Origin: Pseudanabaena galeata CCNP1313
GTDB taxonomy: Bacteria; Cyanobacteriota; Cyanobacteriia; Pseudanabaenales; Pseudanabaenaceae
DNA length: 64,000 bases
NCBI RefSeq assembly: GCF_029910235.1
Contig: NZ_CP112874.1
Location: 2,542,001-2,606,000, forward strand
Direction of reading: 5' to 3'
Part shown: positions 1 through 9,743 of the stretch, piece after piece
Numbering within the stretch: the stretch's first letter is position 1
Layout of the letters: every line of letters begins with the position of its first letter
Made by a program: the position numbers and the translations under genes
Notes under the pieces: generated by a model
Database searches by the model: none
Seen by the model: the letters and a program-made list of their open reading frames with translations, nothing else
Told to the model about the DNA's origin: nothing

Positions 1-3000
1 AAGGCTACACTACTAACCCAATTGCTATGCCCTTTCAAGGTTTGGATTTCTTTTCCTTCCAGATTCCACAATTTGACGGTATTGTCCCCGCTGCCTGTCG
101 CGATCGTCTTGCCATCGGGACTAAAGGCTACGCTACTGACATTTTCACTATGCCCTCTCAAGGTTTGGATTTCTTTGCCTTCCAGATTCCACAATTTGAA
201 GGTGTTGTCCCCACTTCCTGTGGCGATCGTCTTGCCATCGGGACTAAAGGCTACGCTACTGACACCAGAGCTATGCCCTTTCAAGGTTTGGATTTCTTTT
301 CCTTCCAGATTCCACAATTTGAAGGTGTTGTCCCCACTTCCTGTCGCAATCGTCTTGCCATCGGGGCTAAAGGCAACGCTAGTGACACTAGCGCTATGAG
401 CAAAGCGATTTTTTTCTTTTATGGCATAGATCACCTCTTGCATGGATGTAATCACCCGAATCTTTGTGTCGGGAGAGGCGATCTGATCTTTTTTTAATCT
501 CTCCCCCGTCTCTACTACCTCAACTAACGCCTCAAGTTCAAGATTGCCATTCATTAACGATAACATCTTGTAGCTCTCAGTAACAAATTGCGAGTCAACA
601 CTAGTTTTTAGAGCCATAAAACCCGCAATCCCTGCGCCCACTGCCATCACACTAGCCACAATCCCCACCCCAAAAGCCAACCGACTCCGCCCCCTTGCCT
701 TAAACTTCGCCGCCTCTTCCTCCTTAACGGCAACACTCAGCCGATCCACAGTTTCCTTCAATGTTTCCTTAGTCTCCGCCAATTCCTGCTGCAACTTCGC
801 CATCTCAGGCGCTTGCGACGCACGGATAAACTCCGCCAGATAGTCATGCACCAACTGATACCGATCCAAAGGTGACTCAGGAATCAACACCACCAAACCC
901 GATCGCACAAAAATTTCCAACACCAAATCTAACGCCGACGTATCTCCCTGCATCTCAGCCAGCAAATCATGCAAATCTTTCTCTAACTCCTCACGAGTCT
1001 TTAAGGGACGAGTCCCCCGCTCATCGGTCAACATAAACAACAAAAACTTAGCTAATCGATTATTCTCCTCACCACAATCCACAATCACATCATTCAAATA
1101 ACGCTCCACCAATATCGCCTTCGGATTCGTACCCAATAGACGATATTGCTCCAAAGTCTTAATTCCCTCCTGCTGTAACTGCGCCCCCACAACCTGAAGC
1201 TCAATGGGACGCACCTCACCTAACTCATCCTTAAGATCATCTGCGATCACCCCAATCAGCTTAGGCTCCAAATAAAACCGCGACTTCTCCGTCAGGGTTT
1301 GGATCAGCGACTTAGCCGCCTCCACCTTGAGATTCCCCACCCGATACAACACATTCTTACTGAGAATATCTTGGTCGATCGCCGCCATGCTATCAATCTG
1401 ATTGCATTCCAGCAAATAATGCAGATAGTCCTCCCGCAAAGACAAAACCACCTTCAGCGAAGATAGATTTTGCGAATCATTCAGCAACTTCCCAATAAAC
1501 TCAAAAAAGCGCCGCCGCTCAGTGGGTTGATTGTAATAAACAAAAAAGAACTCCTCAAACTGATCAAAAATCAAGACTAGACGTTTATTTTGCGCTTCTT
1601 TTTCTCGTAGTTTTGAGATAAGACCCTCACCCCCAGCCCCTCTCCCAGACGGAGAGGGGAGCAAGACTTCATTCTTAGACAACGAATTAAGAACAGAGTC
1701 TTGCTCCCCCTCTCCCAATGGGAGAGGGGGCTGGGGGGTGAGGGCTTTACTTTCTAATGGAAGAGGGGGCTGAAAGGAGACGATCTTCAAAGCTTTCTCC
1801 AACTCCTCTTCCCAATTTGTATATACCCGCAAGGCGATCGCGCAAACATCCCTACCCTCAAAGGAAGTATGCTCCAACAGCGGAATCAATCCTGCATTCA
1901 CCAGCGAACTCTTACCAACGCCTGACTTGCCATACAGCACAATCAGCTTATAACTCGGCTTCGCAATGCGCGTAATCAACTCATCAAGATCAAGTTTTCT
2001 ACCAGAAGCCTCAATTTCTGTTGCTACATCAGTTTGAGATTTGCCGACTGACTTCTTACCCTGTAATCTTCCCGCACCAATAAACGCACGATAGCCATAT
2101 TGCTGCTCAATCGCATACTGTTCTTGCTTAGTGACATAGGCTTCGAGATATTGCTTTTGTTTAGTGTAGAGCGATCGCAGTTCTGTTAAAAGTTTGATAT
2201 AAATCTGTGGATGACCAGTATCTCCTAACGCTTTTGCTTCAAGGAGTAGTTTTAATCCCTCTTGATAATTTTCGAGTTTGATTTCAGCTTGAGCAATGAT
2301 AAATAGATATAAATTGCGCCATTTTTGATAATCCTGAGGAGATTGATCCAAGAAAGAAAGCGCCATTTTTCCGTGATTTCTGGCAGTTTCCCATTCTTGT
2401 TTTTGGAGCGCGACCTCCGCTAGATATCGATAGTCTAACGAGAGATGATAAGGTTCAAGAAACTGCTGATGTAAAGGTAAAGCTTTTTGGACAATTGCCT
2501 CAACAGCATCCCAATCAGACATGCGATATGCCGTAACAAAAAGGCGAATAATTATATTTGCTACGAAATCAGAACGGTTTATCTTTTCAAAAAAATCGAT
2601 AGCAGATTGAAAACCCAATCGCGCTAATTCCCAATTAGGTGTGCGATATTTCTCAGCATCCGCAATTGTGTAATTGACTTGTCCAATTTGGTTGATTAAT
2701 AGACCACAACGTTCAAAATCTTGAATTTCTTGCCAATAGTTAAAACTCGCTTGCAAATACTGCAAAGCCTTTTCAGGTGAGTTATTTGGCGGCAGCGTAT
2801 CTAAACCGCGAATAAAGTTAAGATTTGCTTGCAATTTCGGCTCAAGATTTAAACCGCGATCGCCTAAGTCCTTGAGCGCTATTTCCAGTTCCGAACATTG
2901 AATCGAACCTAGACGATTAATTTCCCCCAACTTTTTAAAAAAAGGAACCTCACTGGGCGCGAGTACATGACTAAATAAAGTTTCACTGCCATCATGCAAA

Positions 3001-3482
3001 GAAGTTATTAACTCATCGGTAGCGATCTCAAAGTCAAGAGTCGTCGTCCAACTCTCAAAGTCAGGAGCAACCCGAATAATCCGCTTATGCACCGCATCGG
3101 AAATCCACCACACAATCGGATAGGGGCAGTGATTGCGAAACATTTCGCGATTGATATTCAGATCCAACAGTGCTGCCTGTAGAACTTCAAGTTCATCCAG
3201 TCCCACGATGGACAATGCTGCGGGAGTTTCTGACGGTACTTGAGAAATGATGTAGTTATATAAATCCCTTTGCGTTCGCGGCAACCTAATCTCATAAATC
3301 GGCTGTGGATGAATTTCCTTGAGGCGAGTAATCAGGCGATCGCGTAAATCTTGATAGTTGCATCGAGCCAACAGCAGCTTAAACTCATCCTCATACAGAT
3401 CCAGCGTCATCGAAAGCTCTTGCAATAAATCCTCATTCTCAGGGGAAATATTGGCTGATGTCAGATTAGACTCATCGCTCAT
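1..3482 (-). CDS. nSTAND NTPase with TPR-like region and C-terminal WD40 repeats (3' end beyond window)
   Basis: One frame stays open from ATG at 3480-3482 to the left edge (1160 codons), so the C-terminus is missing. Reading order: an N-terminal module (about residues 1-160) like that of other cyanobacterial TPR/NTPase proteins; a helical TPR-like region (about 200-470); a P-loop NTPase with Walker A GKSGVGKSS near residue 520 and Walker B LVLIFDQFEEF near 635; a helical segment; a hydrophobic helix (about 933-955) followed by a coiled stretch; then WD40 repeats from about residue 1030 with the recurring block SVAFSPDGKTIATGSGDN. The repeats are nearly identical in DNA, which suggests recent amplification. 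STAND proteins of this design are signal-sensing ATPases, some acting in anti-phage defence; the role here is inferred. A palindromic repeat is inserted in frame next to the P-loop. No operon partner is visible upstream. Confidence 0.85.
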   Translation of the reverse strand, partial: MSDESNLTSANISPENEDLLQELSMTLDLYEDEFKLLLARCNYQDLRDRLITRLKEIHPQPIYEIRLPRTQRDLYNYIISQVPSETPAALSIVGLDELEVLQAALLDLNINREMFRNHCPYPIVWWISDAVHKRIIRVAPDFESWTTTLDFEIATDELITSLHDGSETLFSHVLAPSEVPFFKKLGEINRLGSIQCSELEIALKDLGDRGLNLEPKLQANLNFIRGLDTLPPNNSPEKALQYLQASFNYWQEIQDFERCGLLINQIGQVNYTIADAEKYRTPNWELARLGFQSAIDFFEKINRSDFVANIIIRLFVTAYRMSDWDAVEAIVQKALPLHQQFLEPYHLSLDYRYLAEVALQKQEWETARNHGKMALSFLDQSPQDYQKWRNLYLFIIAQAEIKLENYQEGLKLLLEAKALGDTGHPQIYIKLLTELRSLYTKQKQYLEAYVTKQEQYAIEQQYGYRAFIGAGRLQGKKSVGKSQTDVATEIEASGRKLDLDELITRIAKPSYKLIVLYGKSGVGKSSLVNAGLIPLLEHTSFEGRDVCAIALRVYTNWEEELEKALKIVSFQPPLPLESKALTPQPPLPLGEGEQDSVLNSLSKNEVLLPSPSGRGAGGEGLISKLREKEAQNKRLVLIFDQFEEFFFVYYNQPTERRRFFEFIGKLLNDSQNLSSLKVVLSLREDYLHYLLECNQIDSMAAIDQDILSKNVLYRVGNLKVEAAKSLIQTLTEKSRFYLEPKLIGVIADDLKDELGEVRPIELQVVGAQLQQEGIKTLEQYRLLGTNPKAILVERYLNDVIVDCGEENNRLAKFLLFMLTDERGTRPLKTREELEKDLHDLLAEMQGDTSALDLVLEIFVRSGLVVLIPESPLDRYQLVHDYLAEFIRASQAPEMAKLQQELAETKETLKETVDRLSVAVKEEEAAKFKARGRSRLAFGVGIVASVMAVGAGIAGFMALKTSVDSQFVTESYKMLSLMNGNLELEALVEVVETGERLKKDQIASPDTKIRVITSMQEVIYAIKEKNRFAHSASVTSVAFSPDGKTIATGSGDNTFKLWNLEGKEIQTLKGHSSGVSSVAFSPDGKTIATGSGDNTFKLWNLEGKEIQTLRGHSENVSSVAFSPDGKTIATGSGDNTVKLWNLEGKEIQTLKGHSNWVSSVA
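1624..1745. repeat. Palindromic repeat inserted in frame in the nSTAND gene
   Basis: CCCTCACCCCCAGCCCC at the left is mirrored by GGGGCTGGGGGGTGAGGG at the right, and inner arms (GCAAGACT / AGTCTTGC) are also inverted. The element lies between Walker A and Walker B and keeps the host frame open, reading as peptides such as PQPPLPLGEGEQ and [10 protein letters not shown]. The same family occurs at 20536-20670 (intergenic) and 32022-32063 (inside uvrA). Confidence 0.85.
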
Positions 3483-3522
3483 TGCTTTGTGACCCAGATT
3501 TAGGACTGCTACATTATTAACC

Positions 3523-3567
3523 AATTAAACAAAAAAGGCTTGCTAAGCAAGCCTTTTTTGTTTAATT
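3523..3567 (-). terminator. Hairpin terminator after pepA
   Basis: Perfect palindrome with 21-bp arms and a 3-nt loop (core AAAAAAGGCTTGC-TAA-GCAAGCC), with a U-tract on the pepA transcript. The arm contains the pepA stop codon. Confidence 0.85.
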
Positions 3568-5091
3568 GATAATTAAATTCACCAAAGTTCGCACTGCGAA
3601 ACCAGTACCACCAGCATTGTTATAACCAGACTCCCGCTCAGTCCAAACGGGACCTGCCACATCAAGGTGCGCCCATGCCCTAGTTTTCTCCACAAATTGC
3701 TTCAGGAATAAAGCTCCTGTAATCGCACCACCAGCCCGTGAACCTGTATTTTTAAAATCAGCAACCACTGACTTTAATTGATCGAAATAGGGATCTTCGA
3801 GGGGCATCCGCCAGAATTTCTCTCCAGCATGTTTTGCGGCTTTAGCGATCGCCTCAGCAAAGGCATCATCAATCGACCACATCCCAGCAATATCTTCACC
3901 TAGAGCCACTACACAAGCACCTGTCAGGGTGGCAAGATCGACGATCGCATCCACACCCAACTTGTCAGCATAGACCAGCGCATCGGCAAGAGTTAAGCGA
4001 CCTTCAGCATCAGTATTATTCACCTCAATGGTTTTGCCATTGGAAGCCGTAAGGATATCCCCTGGACGCATGGCACTGCCATTAACCATGTTTTCGCAAG
4101 AGGCGACGATGAAATGCACTTCGATGTCAGTGGGTTGCAGCTTTGCGATCGCTTTAGCTGCACCCAACGCCGCCGCCGAGCCGCCCATGTCAGTTTTCAT
4201 CAGTTCGATGCTGCTACCCACACCAGTTTTCAGATTCAAACCGCCAGAGTCAAAGGTTAAGCCTTTGCCCACAATTGCCAATTTGCGCTTGGGTGTGCCG
4301 TTGCTGTAGGTGAGATGAATGAACTTCGGCGGAATATCCGAGGCTCTTGCCACACTAAGAAATGCACCCATGTTGAGGGCTTCACAATCAGCTTGTTCAA
4401 GAATTTTGACAGTGAAATAACCTGAGTCATTAGCGATCGCTACCGCAGTTTCCGCAAGCGTAATCGGCGTAACGATATTCGCAGGCGCAGATACTAGCTC
4501 TCTCGCCAATATCACCCCATCAACAATCTGCTGCGCCTTAGCGATCGCAGGATTTGCTAATTCAGGATCAGTTTCTAAAACCTCCACTTGATCGAGGAAT
4601 TGCGGATTGGCATTTTTGGATTTAAACCGTTTGTCTTGATGCGCTGCAAGCAACGCACCTTCAGCGATCGCTTGAGCCGTCAAACTCACATCTTGGTTAT
4701 AGGCAGGAAAAGAAAGCGCCAGCTTTTTCACCTTCTCCTTATTAGCCCATTTCACCGCCGATGCAGCAGCTTTACGCCAGACATCCGCAGTAGCTTTAGC
4801 AGGATCTCCTAAACCAATCAAAATCACCTTACGAATTGCATAGTCAATACCCACACGTCCACTGACCGTAGCCCCTATTTCCCCCGTAAACTCTGACTCA
4901 GTAATCAAATCCGTTAAAGTGCAAGCCAAAACCTGAATATCCAAGTTTTTTAATGGCGCAGATAGTTCTAGAGTTCGCTTTACGGGATTTTCTGATTGCT
5001 CATTACTCGCTTTTGGACTAGCAAAAACAGCGATCGCAAGGGCATCACCATGCCAAGCCTGCGGAGCAGTTAATGATGGGAGAATATTCAT
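3562..5091 (-). CDS. pepA: Leucyl aminopeptidase (M17 family)
   Basis: Cytosolic dinuclear-metal exopeptidase that removes N-terminal residues from peptides. The 509-residue length is usual for the family. The metal-binding and catalytic blocks are intact: [14 protein letters not shown] near residues 274-287 (catalytic Lys and metal Asp) and the M17 signature NTDAEGRL near 355-362. The N-terminal domain is the more variable macro-like part, as expected. The gene is monocistronic, ending in a strong hairpin, with a 389-bp gap upstream. No missing residue was noticed. High confidence. Confidence 0.97.
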   Translation of the reverse strand: MNILPSLTAPQAWHGDALAIAVFASPKASNEQSENPVKRTLELSAPLKNLDIQVLACTLTDLITESEFTGEIGATVSGRVGIDYAIRKVILIGLGDPAKATADVWRKAAASAVKWANKEKVKKLALSFPAYNQDVSLTAQAIAEGALLAAHQDKRFKSKNANPQFLDQVEVLETDPELANPAIAKAQQIVDGVILARELVSAPANIVTPITLAETAVAIANDSGYFTVKILEQADCEALNMGAFLSVARASDIPPKFIHLTYSNGTPKRKLAIVGKGLTFDSGGLNLKTGVGSSIELMKTDMGGSAAALGAAKAIAKLQPTDIEVHFIVASCENMVNGSAMRPGDILTASNGKTIEVNNTDAEGRLTLADALVYADKLGVDAIVDLATLTGACVVALGEDIAGMWSIDDAFAEAIAKAAKHAGEKFWRMPLEDPYFDQLKSVVADFKNTGSRAGGAITGALFLKQFVEKTRAWAHLDVAGPVWTERESGYNNAGGTGFAVRTLVNLIIN

Positions 5092-5215
5092 TTTAGATAC
5101 AGTCTGTAAAAATTGTCGCGACGTTATACCTAATATTAAAGCTTAGAAAGTAGAAGGGACGTGAATTCCTGTTTTCCCATCAAAGCAGCTTTGGCATGTG
5201 CAGTTTCTACCCCTC

Positions 5216-5270
5216 AAAACCAAAAAGATGAGTGGCGGCGCAAAGCGCCGCCACTCATCTTTTTGGTTTT
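5216..5270. repeat. GGCGGCG-core palindrome in the pepA/TolC gap
   Basis: 25-bp perfect arms (AAAACCAAAAAGATGAGTGG...) around a CAAAG loop, followed by TTATGTCC. It is the same core family as 15303-15418 and 22839-22955 but lacks the outer ends. The rest of the 389-bp gap is AT-rich and should hold the divergent pepA and TolC-gene promoters; I could not assign boxes with confidence. Confidence 0.8.
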
Positions 5271-5480
5271 ATGTCCTTCAAATTTTGAGATCAAAATCTA
5301 GAGACTTTTGTGGGTAATATCTCTAAATTTCTAGGTTTATACTACAATCTGTAATGCAAACATACAGATACAGACATCTTTACCCGATAGCATGATGAAT
5401 GTGATGTAGGAGCTATCAGAAGATGCTTTGACTAAGGTATGTTGGTTGCTATTTAAATGCGAGGAGTGACGGACTGAATT

Positions 5481-7199
5481 ATGCGAATTTCTTCCAGTTG
5501 GTTGACGCTTGGTGCGAGTTTATCGCTTCTGATTCCAGCTTGGACAGCCAATGCTCAAGAATTTACCATGCCCCTGACACCTTATACCAAGGTTGTCCTA
5601 GAGCCTGACGATACCACCCAATACACTTCATTGATCGCTTCAGAAGTGAAAATCCCAGCAAAGGTGGATAGCCTACAAATTAATACGACAAATGCTGGAT
5701 TAATTAGTAATCAGAAACCAATCCTCCAAGATATCCAGTTGACGATCGCAGCTTTGCCCAAAGGCGTATCTCCAGACAAGTCAATATTACCTGCCTCAGA
5801 GTCAACTATCTTGCAAGATAGCCTACGAGCACAACCAGAAAAAGTCAGTTCTTCGACCGAACCCGCCAGAGTAATCCCTAGCTCAGCCGCCTCGAATTCA
5901 GGGCAACTCGATCCTGCCCAAACACTAGTTGTACCTACTACCCCCAGTCAAGTCAAGCTAGACATCACCAAGCCTGTCTCCCTCGCAGAACTTCTTGACT
6001 TAGTTGAAAAGACTAATTCTGATGCAATTCGAGCCAGAATAGTGATCGAACGTGCTCGTGCTGTATTACAAGAAGCTGAAACCTTGCGATCGCCAACGGT
6101 TACAGGATCAGTGCAGTACAGTTACAGTGACTCAGCCCAAGTACGTCTAAATAGTATTAACAACAATACCCCTTTAGGCAAAACCACTAGTAATCCACTC
6201 ACTGGTACGATCGGGGTTGATTACAATATTTTTGATTCAGGGGCTAAGGATGCGGCCATTCGGATCGCGGAAAACAACTTACGCATCGCGGAAGCAGATC
6301 TCAGTCGGATCAGACAAAATATACGCCTCAGTATTGTTTCAGGCTATTACAACTTGCAAAATACCGATGAAACTATCCGTATTCAACGCAAAGCTGTTGA
6401 AAATGCTGAAAGAAGCTTAAAAGATACCAAAGCTAGAGAAAGAGCAGGTGTTGGCACAAAATTTGATGTATTGCAATCTGAAGTGCAACTTGCTAATGCT
6501 AAGCAAGATTTACTCAATGCCGAAGCGGCTCAGTTGGTAGCCAGACGGGAGTTATCTCGTCAGCTAAATTACCCTGCGATTGTCGAGATTACGGCTGCTG
6601 ATAAAATCGCACCTGTACCTGAATGGAAATTACCAATAGAAGAAACAATCTTGCTAGCGGTAAGGAACCGTGCTGAGCTAGATATTCGCAAATTAGAGCG
6701 TGAAGTAGCTCGCGATCGTGCTAATAGCTCCCTAGCTCAATTAGGACCTAGGGTTAATTTATTTGGCAACTTTAATACGGCTTCTGAATTTACCAGTGGT
6801 AGTGGGATTGGCGTTGGATACCAAGTTGGCGCAAGACTAGACTGGAATCTCTATGACGGTGGTAGAGCTGTCGCACAAGTAAATCAATTTAAAGCTGACC
6901 AAGCTATTGCCGAAACTCGGTTTGAGCAAGATGCTCGTCAAGCTCGTTATGACGTAGAAGAGTCATATATCAATCAGCGATCGCGCTTTCAGCAAATTGA
7001 AACAGCAACCAAAGCTGTGGCAAGTGCTGAAGAAGCATTGCGTCTAGCTCGTTTGCGCCTTGATGCAGGAGTGGGTACACAGCTTGAGGTAATTACTGCT
7101 GAGTCAGACCGTACTCGTGCTGAGGTTAATCGATTGCAAGCTATCATCGGTTATAACCAATCCCGCGCTAATCTTGAAAGAGCTATCAGTGGTTTATAA
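5481..7199 (+). CDS. TolC-family outer-membrane efflux protein
   Basis: Outer-membrane channel of tripartite export systems. It has a signal peptide (about residues 1-25, ending AWTANA), then a proline/serine-rich linker to about residue 155, then the outer-membrane efflux domain with the usual internally duplicated long helices (ARIVIERARAVLQEAE in the first half; DARQARYDVEESYINQRS and RLRLDAGVGTQLEV in the second). At 572 residues it is longer than E. coli TolC because of the linker, a common cyanobacterial feature. No inner-membrane partner is adjacent, so the transported substrate is unknown. A GAGGAG lies upstream of the ATG. The small membrane protein 28 bp downstream may be cotranscribed. 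Confidence 0.92.
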   Translation: MRISSSWLTLGASLSLLIPAWTANAQEFTMPLTPYTKVVLEPDDTTQYTSLIASEVKIPAKVDSLQINTTNAGLISNQKPILQDIQLTIAALPKGVSPDKSILPASESTILQDSLRAQPEKVSSSTEPARVIPSSAASNSGQLDPAQTLVVPTTPSQVKLDITKPVSLAELLDLVEKTNSDAIRARIVIERARAVLQEAETLRSPTVTGSVQYSYSDSAQVRLNSINNNTPLGKTTSNPLTGTIGVDYNIFDSGAKDAAIRIAENNLRIAEADLSRIRQNIRLSIVSGYYNLQNTDETIRIQRKAVENAERSLKDTKARERAGVGTKFDVLQSEVQLANAKQDLLNAEAAQLVARRELSRQLNYPAIVEITAADKIAPVPEWKLPIEETILLAVRNRAELDIRKLEREVARDRANSSLAQLGPRVNLFGNFNTASEFTSGSGIGVGYQVGARLDWNLYDGGRAVAQVNQFKADQAIAETRFEQDARQARYDVEESYINQRSRFQQIETATKAVASAEEALRLARLRLDAGVGTQLEVITAESDRTRAEVNRLQAIIGYNQSRANLERAISGL

Positions 7200-7227
7200 A
7201 TATCAATTTTAGATTTTTTTGGGTTGG

Positions 7228-7533
7228 ATGATGACAGTAACAGATGGCGTTATTTATGCTTGCCTTTTTACGATTGTGTTGATTACCTTTAGTCTCCAAT
7301 CAAGTATTAGGCGGCTTGAGAAAAAGATGAAACGCATGGATCTCTCACTAAGCTTGCTCTTAAATCGTATGGAGCTTGAAGTTCCATCTCAACTTTCAGA
7401 TCGAGTCAAGCAGATCGCCCTTGATCCCTATAGAAAGTTAGAAGCTATTAAGCTCTATCGAGAAGAAACAGGAATAGGGCTTAGAGAAGCCAAAGAAGCA
7501 ATAGAAGAGTTTATTGAACGTAACTTGCTGTAA
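7228..7533 (+). CDS. Small membrane protein with a ribosomal L7/L12 C-terminal-like domain
   Basis: One N-terminal transmembrane helix (GVIYACLFTIVLITFSLQS) is followed by a basic linker and a C-terminal segment (YRKLEAIKLYREETGIGLREAKEAIEEF) that resembles the KxxAIKxxREETGxGLxEAK helix pair of ribosomal L7/L12. In cyanobacteria this fold recurs in small membrane proteins of unknown role. I chose ATG at 7228 (another ATG is at 7231) over an upstream TTG; no clear ribosome-binding site decides it. It lies just after the TolC-like gene and is followed at once by a terminator hairpin. Confidence 0.75.
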   Translation: MMTVTDGVIYACLFTIVLITFSLQSSIRRLEKKMKRMDLSLSLLLNRMELEVPSQLSDRVKQIALDPYRKLEAIKLYREETGIGLREAKEAIEEFIERNLL

Positions 7534-7534
7534 T

Positions 7535-7573
7535 AAAGAAAAGAGATGGCGCAAAGCGCCATCTCTTTTCTTT
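7535..7573 (+). terminator. Hairpin terminator
   Basis: AAAGAAAAGAGATGGCGC - AAA - mirror arm ending in a T-rich run, 2 bp after the stop codon of the L7/L12-like gene. Confidence 0.8.
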
Positions 7574-7588
7574 TGGATCTGATTAATG

Positions 7589-7673
7589 AATAAAAGTAGC
7601 GGCGCTTCGCGCCGCCACTTTTATTTTGGGTTTTATGTCCTGACTTGACTGGCTACAGCTATATTTTCAAGCA
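7589..7673. repeat. MITE-like fragment: palindromic core plus outer end
   Basis: Core stem AATAAAAGTAGCGGCGC/GCGCCGCCACTTTTATT, followed by TTGGGTTTTATGTCC and ending GGCTACAGCTATA. The same right-hand end (TTTTATGTCC...GGCGACAGCTAT) recurs at 16333-16366 after a different stem. Confidence 0.7.
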
Positions 7674-7791
7674 TGTTAAAAAAATACAAGGGTTTGGGTA
7701 ACATCCTGCTTGTTACAAACAGGGCAACCATATATTCAAAAAGTTGCCAAAGACGATGAGACCTAACTAAGGTCTAAGATGAGGATAAATC

Positions 7792-8835
7792 ATGAAAGCA
7801 GTGCGATTAAATCTTGAAGATAGACAGGCTTGGCAGAAATTGCAGCATGTTCTGACGAGTCTTGCTTCCGATTATATGGATCTAGTGGCTGCTGAGCAAA
7901 CAGAATTTAAGTTTGAGCAGCAAGTTCTATCCATTGCTTTTACCCTGATTGCTTCTGATGCTGATCGCGATCGCCTAAATGAATTTACACAAAGTATTGA
8001 TCGATATTTCAATCGCCTACAATTAATTGGGGTGCGGCGGATTGAATGGGAATTTTATGTGATTGGGGAAGCAGTACCATTTTTAACACAGGGTCGAGAC
8101 ATTCGCTTGATCGCTGCACCAGCAACGTTACCACAAAATGCTCTTGCGCGTAATGATGCGAAGAGACTGCCTGTGCGGAATGTGCAAGCAAGTTCTCTAG
8201 TTAAGGGCAAATCGAAAATTGGCAACCTTGTCCGCCGTTTTCGTGGCTGGTTAACTGATCCCAAAACACTCGAAGCAGCTCGTACAGTCAGCCGTATTAC
8301 AATTCGCGATCCCAGAGGTGCATTGGATGCAGTGCGAATCAATGCGATCGCAAAGTTTAATGACACGATCCAATGGGTTGATACTTTCCCTTGGGAAACT
8401 TGGACAAAGGAAAAAGCTCAGCAAATCAAACGTCGCCATCAACGAAACTTGGTGCGATCTGTAATTGAGGATTTGCTAATTGTTGGGGTGATGGTCATCG
8501 CCGCCTTGTGGCTGATTGAGGCTCTGTCTGGTCCATCATTTAACTTGGCACTTTTGCCCAACCAACATCATGACAGCAATATGACCAATGCCCAATACCG
8601 TTGTGGCAATCCTGCGATAAATCTCAAAAACTATGTCTGTTTGAGTCGGGGAATGCGTTACAACCAAGTGGCAAGTATCTTGGGAGCTGAAGGAAAGCCT
8701 TTGGGGATTGATCGCAAGTTTGGCGATCGCGCAGTGGTGATTAGTTGGTCAACTCCCGACTTAAGCATGAATGCTACTTTTGTTAATGATCAACTAGTTT
8801 CAAGAGCATATAGGCAAATTAACGCAAGCAAATGA
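7792..8835 (+). CDS. Conserved hypothetical membrane-anchored protein with BamE/SmpA-like C-terminus
   Basis: 347 residues with no catalytic motif that I recognise. The N-terminal 125 residues form an alpha/beta region; a basic region follows; one transmembrane helix sits near residues 228-245 (LIVGVMVIAALWLIEAL). After it, CLSRGMRYNQVASILG...VVISWSTPDLSMNATFVNDQLVSRAY resembles the small SmpA/BamE (BLIP-like) fold, in which a GM.Y..V..ILG motif precedes a beta-meander. It probably spans the inner membrane with the C-terminal domain outside. The function is unknown. ATG start; flanked by repeat-rich gaps, so probably monocistronic. Confidence 0.75.
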   Translation: MKAVRLNLEDRQAWQKLQHVLTSLASDYMDLVAAEQTEFKFEQQVLSIAFTLIASDADRDRLNEFTQSIDRYFNRLQLIGVRRIEWEFYVIGEAVPFLTQGRDIRLIAAPATLPQNALARNDAKRLPVRNVQASSLVKGKSKIGNLVRRFRGWLTDPKTLEAARTVSRITIRDPRGALDAVRINAIAKFNDTIQWVDTFPWETWTKEKAQQIKRRHQRNLVRSVIEDLLIVGVMVIAALWLIEALSGPSFNLALLPNQHHDSNMTNAQYRCGNPAINLKNYVCLSRGMRYNQVASILGAEGKPLGIDRKFGDRAVVISWSTPDLSMNATFVNDQLVSRAYRQINASK

Positions 8836-8841
8836 TGCAAA

Positions 8842-8970
8842 AGTCTCGCAAAGCGAGACTCTCCCTAAATCCTAAGAAAAATAAATGAAGGCGGCGCGAA
8901 GCGCCGCCTTCATTTATTTTTCTTGCATAGTTAGAAACAACAAAATCAGTTTCATAATTAGAATTGCCAC
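8842..8970. repeat. Two hairpins and a MITE end
   Basis: A short AGTCTCGC-AAA-GCGAGACT stem (8842-8860) may terminate the upstream gene. A long perfect stem follows (8874-8924; AAGAAAAATAAATGAAGGCGGCGC, GAA loop). The stretch then ends AAAATCAGTTTCATAATTAGAATTGC, which nearly matches the right end of the element at 53663-53785. Confidence 0.7.
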
Positions 8971-8999
8971 TTTTTTGTATAACCAACAGGAAATTTCTC

Positions 9000-9743
9000 T
9001 TGAAACGATCGCCAACACTCTTGATCTGCTTGAATTTGTGCGTAGTACTCACAAACATCATGTCAGTATTACCTGCGATCGCGGTTAATACCAAAGCAAA
9101 TTTATCGCAGACTCTCAAAACCACCCCAGCCAACAAACGCGCTGCTGATGAATATCGTCAGCAGGGGCTTGCCTATCGTCAGCAGGAACGTTTTGATGAA
9201 GCGATCGCCGCTTTGCAAAAATCAGTCACCCTCGATCCTCAAAATCTGGATGGGCGCATTATCCTTGGCTGGACACAACACCTTGCCAAAAAATATGATG
9301 ATGCTGCTACTTCACTGTGGGAAGCAATTTATTTATCACCAACATCACAGCAAGCTTTTAATGCGATCGGCATTGTTTATTTAGTGCGTGGCGATTTACC
9401 GCAATCTATAATCCTGCATAGTTGGGCGGCGATGCTCAAAGCTGACAACGAAATCGCCCATTACAATCTCAGCTTGGCTTATCAACGCTTACAGCAATAT
9501 GATCTAGCGATCGCCTATGCCCAAAGAGCAATTCAACTAGAACCAAATAATCCCCATCCCTTTGTAGCTAGTGCGATCGCCCAATGGACATCTGGTGATC
9601 AAACTATGGCAAAAAAAACTTTTAGAGAGGCGATCGGTGTTGATTCTCGATATCGTAGTCCTGAATTTTTAAACTTTCTTAACGAAGCAGGTTTTAGTAA
9701 TGAGCAAATTCAAACCGCAAAACAAGTTTTAGCCAGCTTATAA
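9000..9743 (+). CDS. Secreted TPR-repeat protein
   Basis: TTG at 9000 is preferred because AGGAAA lies just upstream and because the product then begins with a signal peptide: basic LKRS, hydrophobic LLICLNLCVVLTNIMSVL, and a cleavage site near AIA-V. The mature part has about four to five TPR units (DEYRQQGLAYRQQERFDEAIAAL, then LDPQNLDGRIILGWTQHL, IAHYNLSLAYQRLQQYDLAI, IQLEPNNPHPF). TPR proteins scaffold protein-protein contacts; this one should act in the periplasm or at a membrane. The partner is unknown. The stop codon overlaps the end of a MITE-like element. Confidence 0.85.
   Translation: MKRSPTLLICLNLCVVLTNIMSVLPAIAVNTKANLSQTLKTTPANKRAADEYRQQGLAYRQQERFDEAIAALQKSVTLDPQNLDGRIILGWTQHLAKKYDDAATSLWEAIYLSPTSQQAFNAIGIVYLVRGDLPQSIILHSWAAMLKADNEIAHYNLSLAYQRLQQYDLAIAYAQRAIQLEPNNPHPFVASAIAQWTSGDQTMAKKTFREAIGVDSRYRSPEFLNFLNEAGFSNEQIQTAKQVLASL

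Noticed and set aside
22-497. Rightward open frames over the WD40 region
   Set aside because: They are antisense shadows of repeated WD40 codons; the minus-strand frame shows the conserved WD40 sequence.
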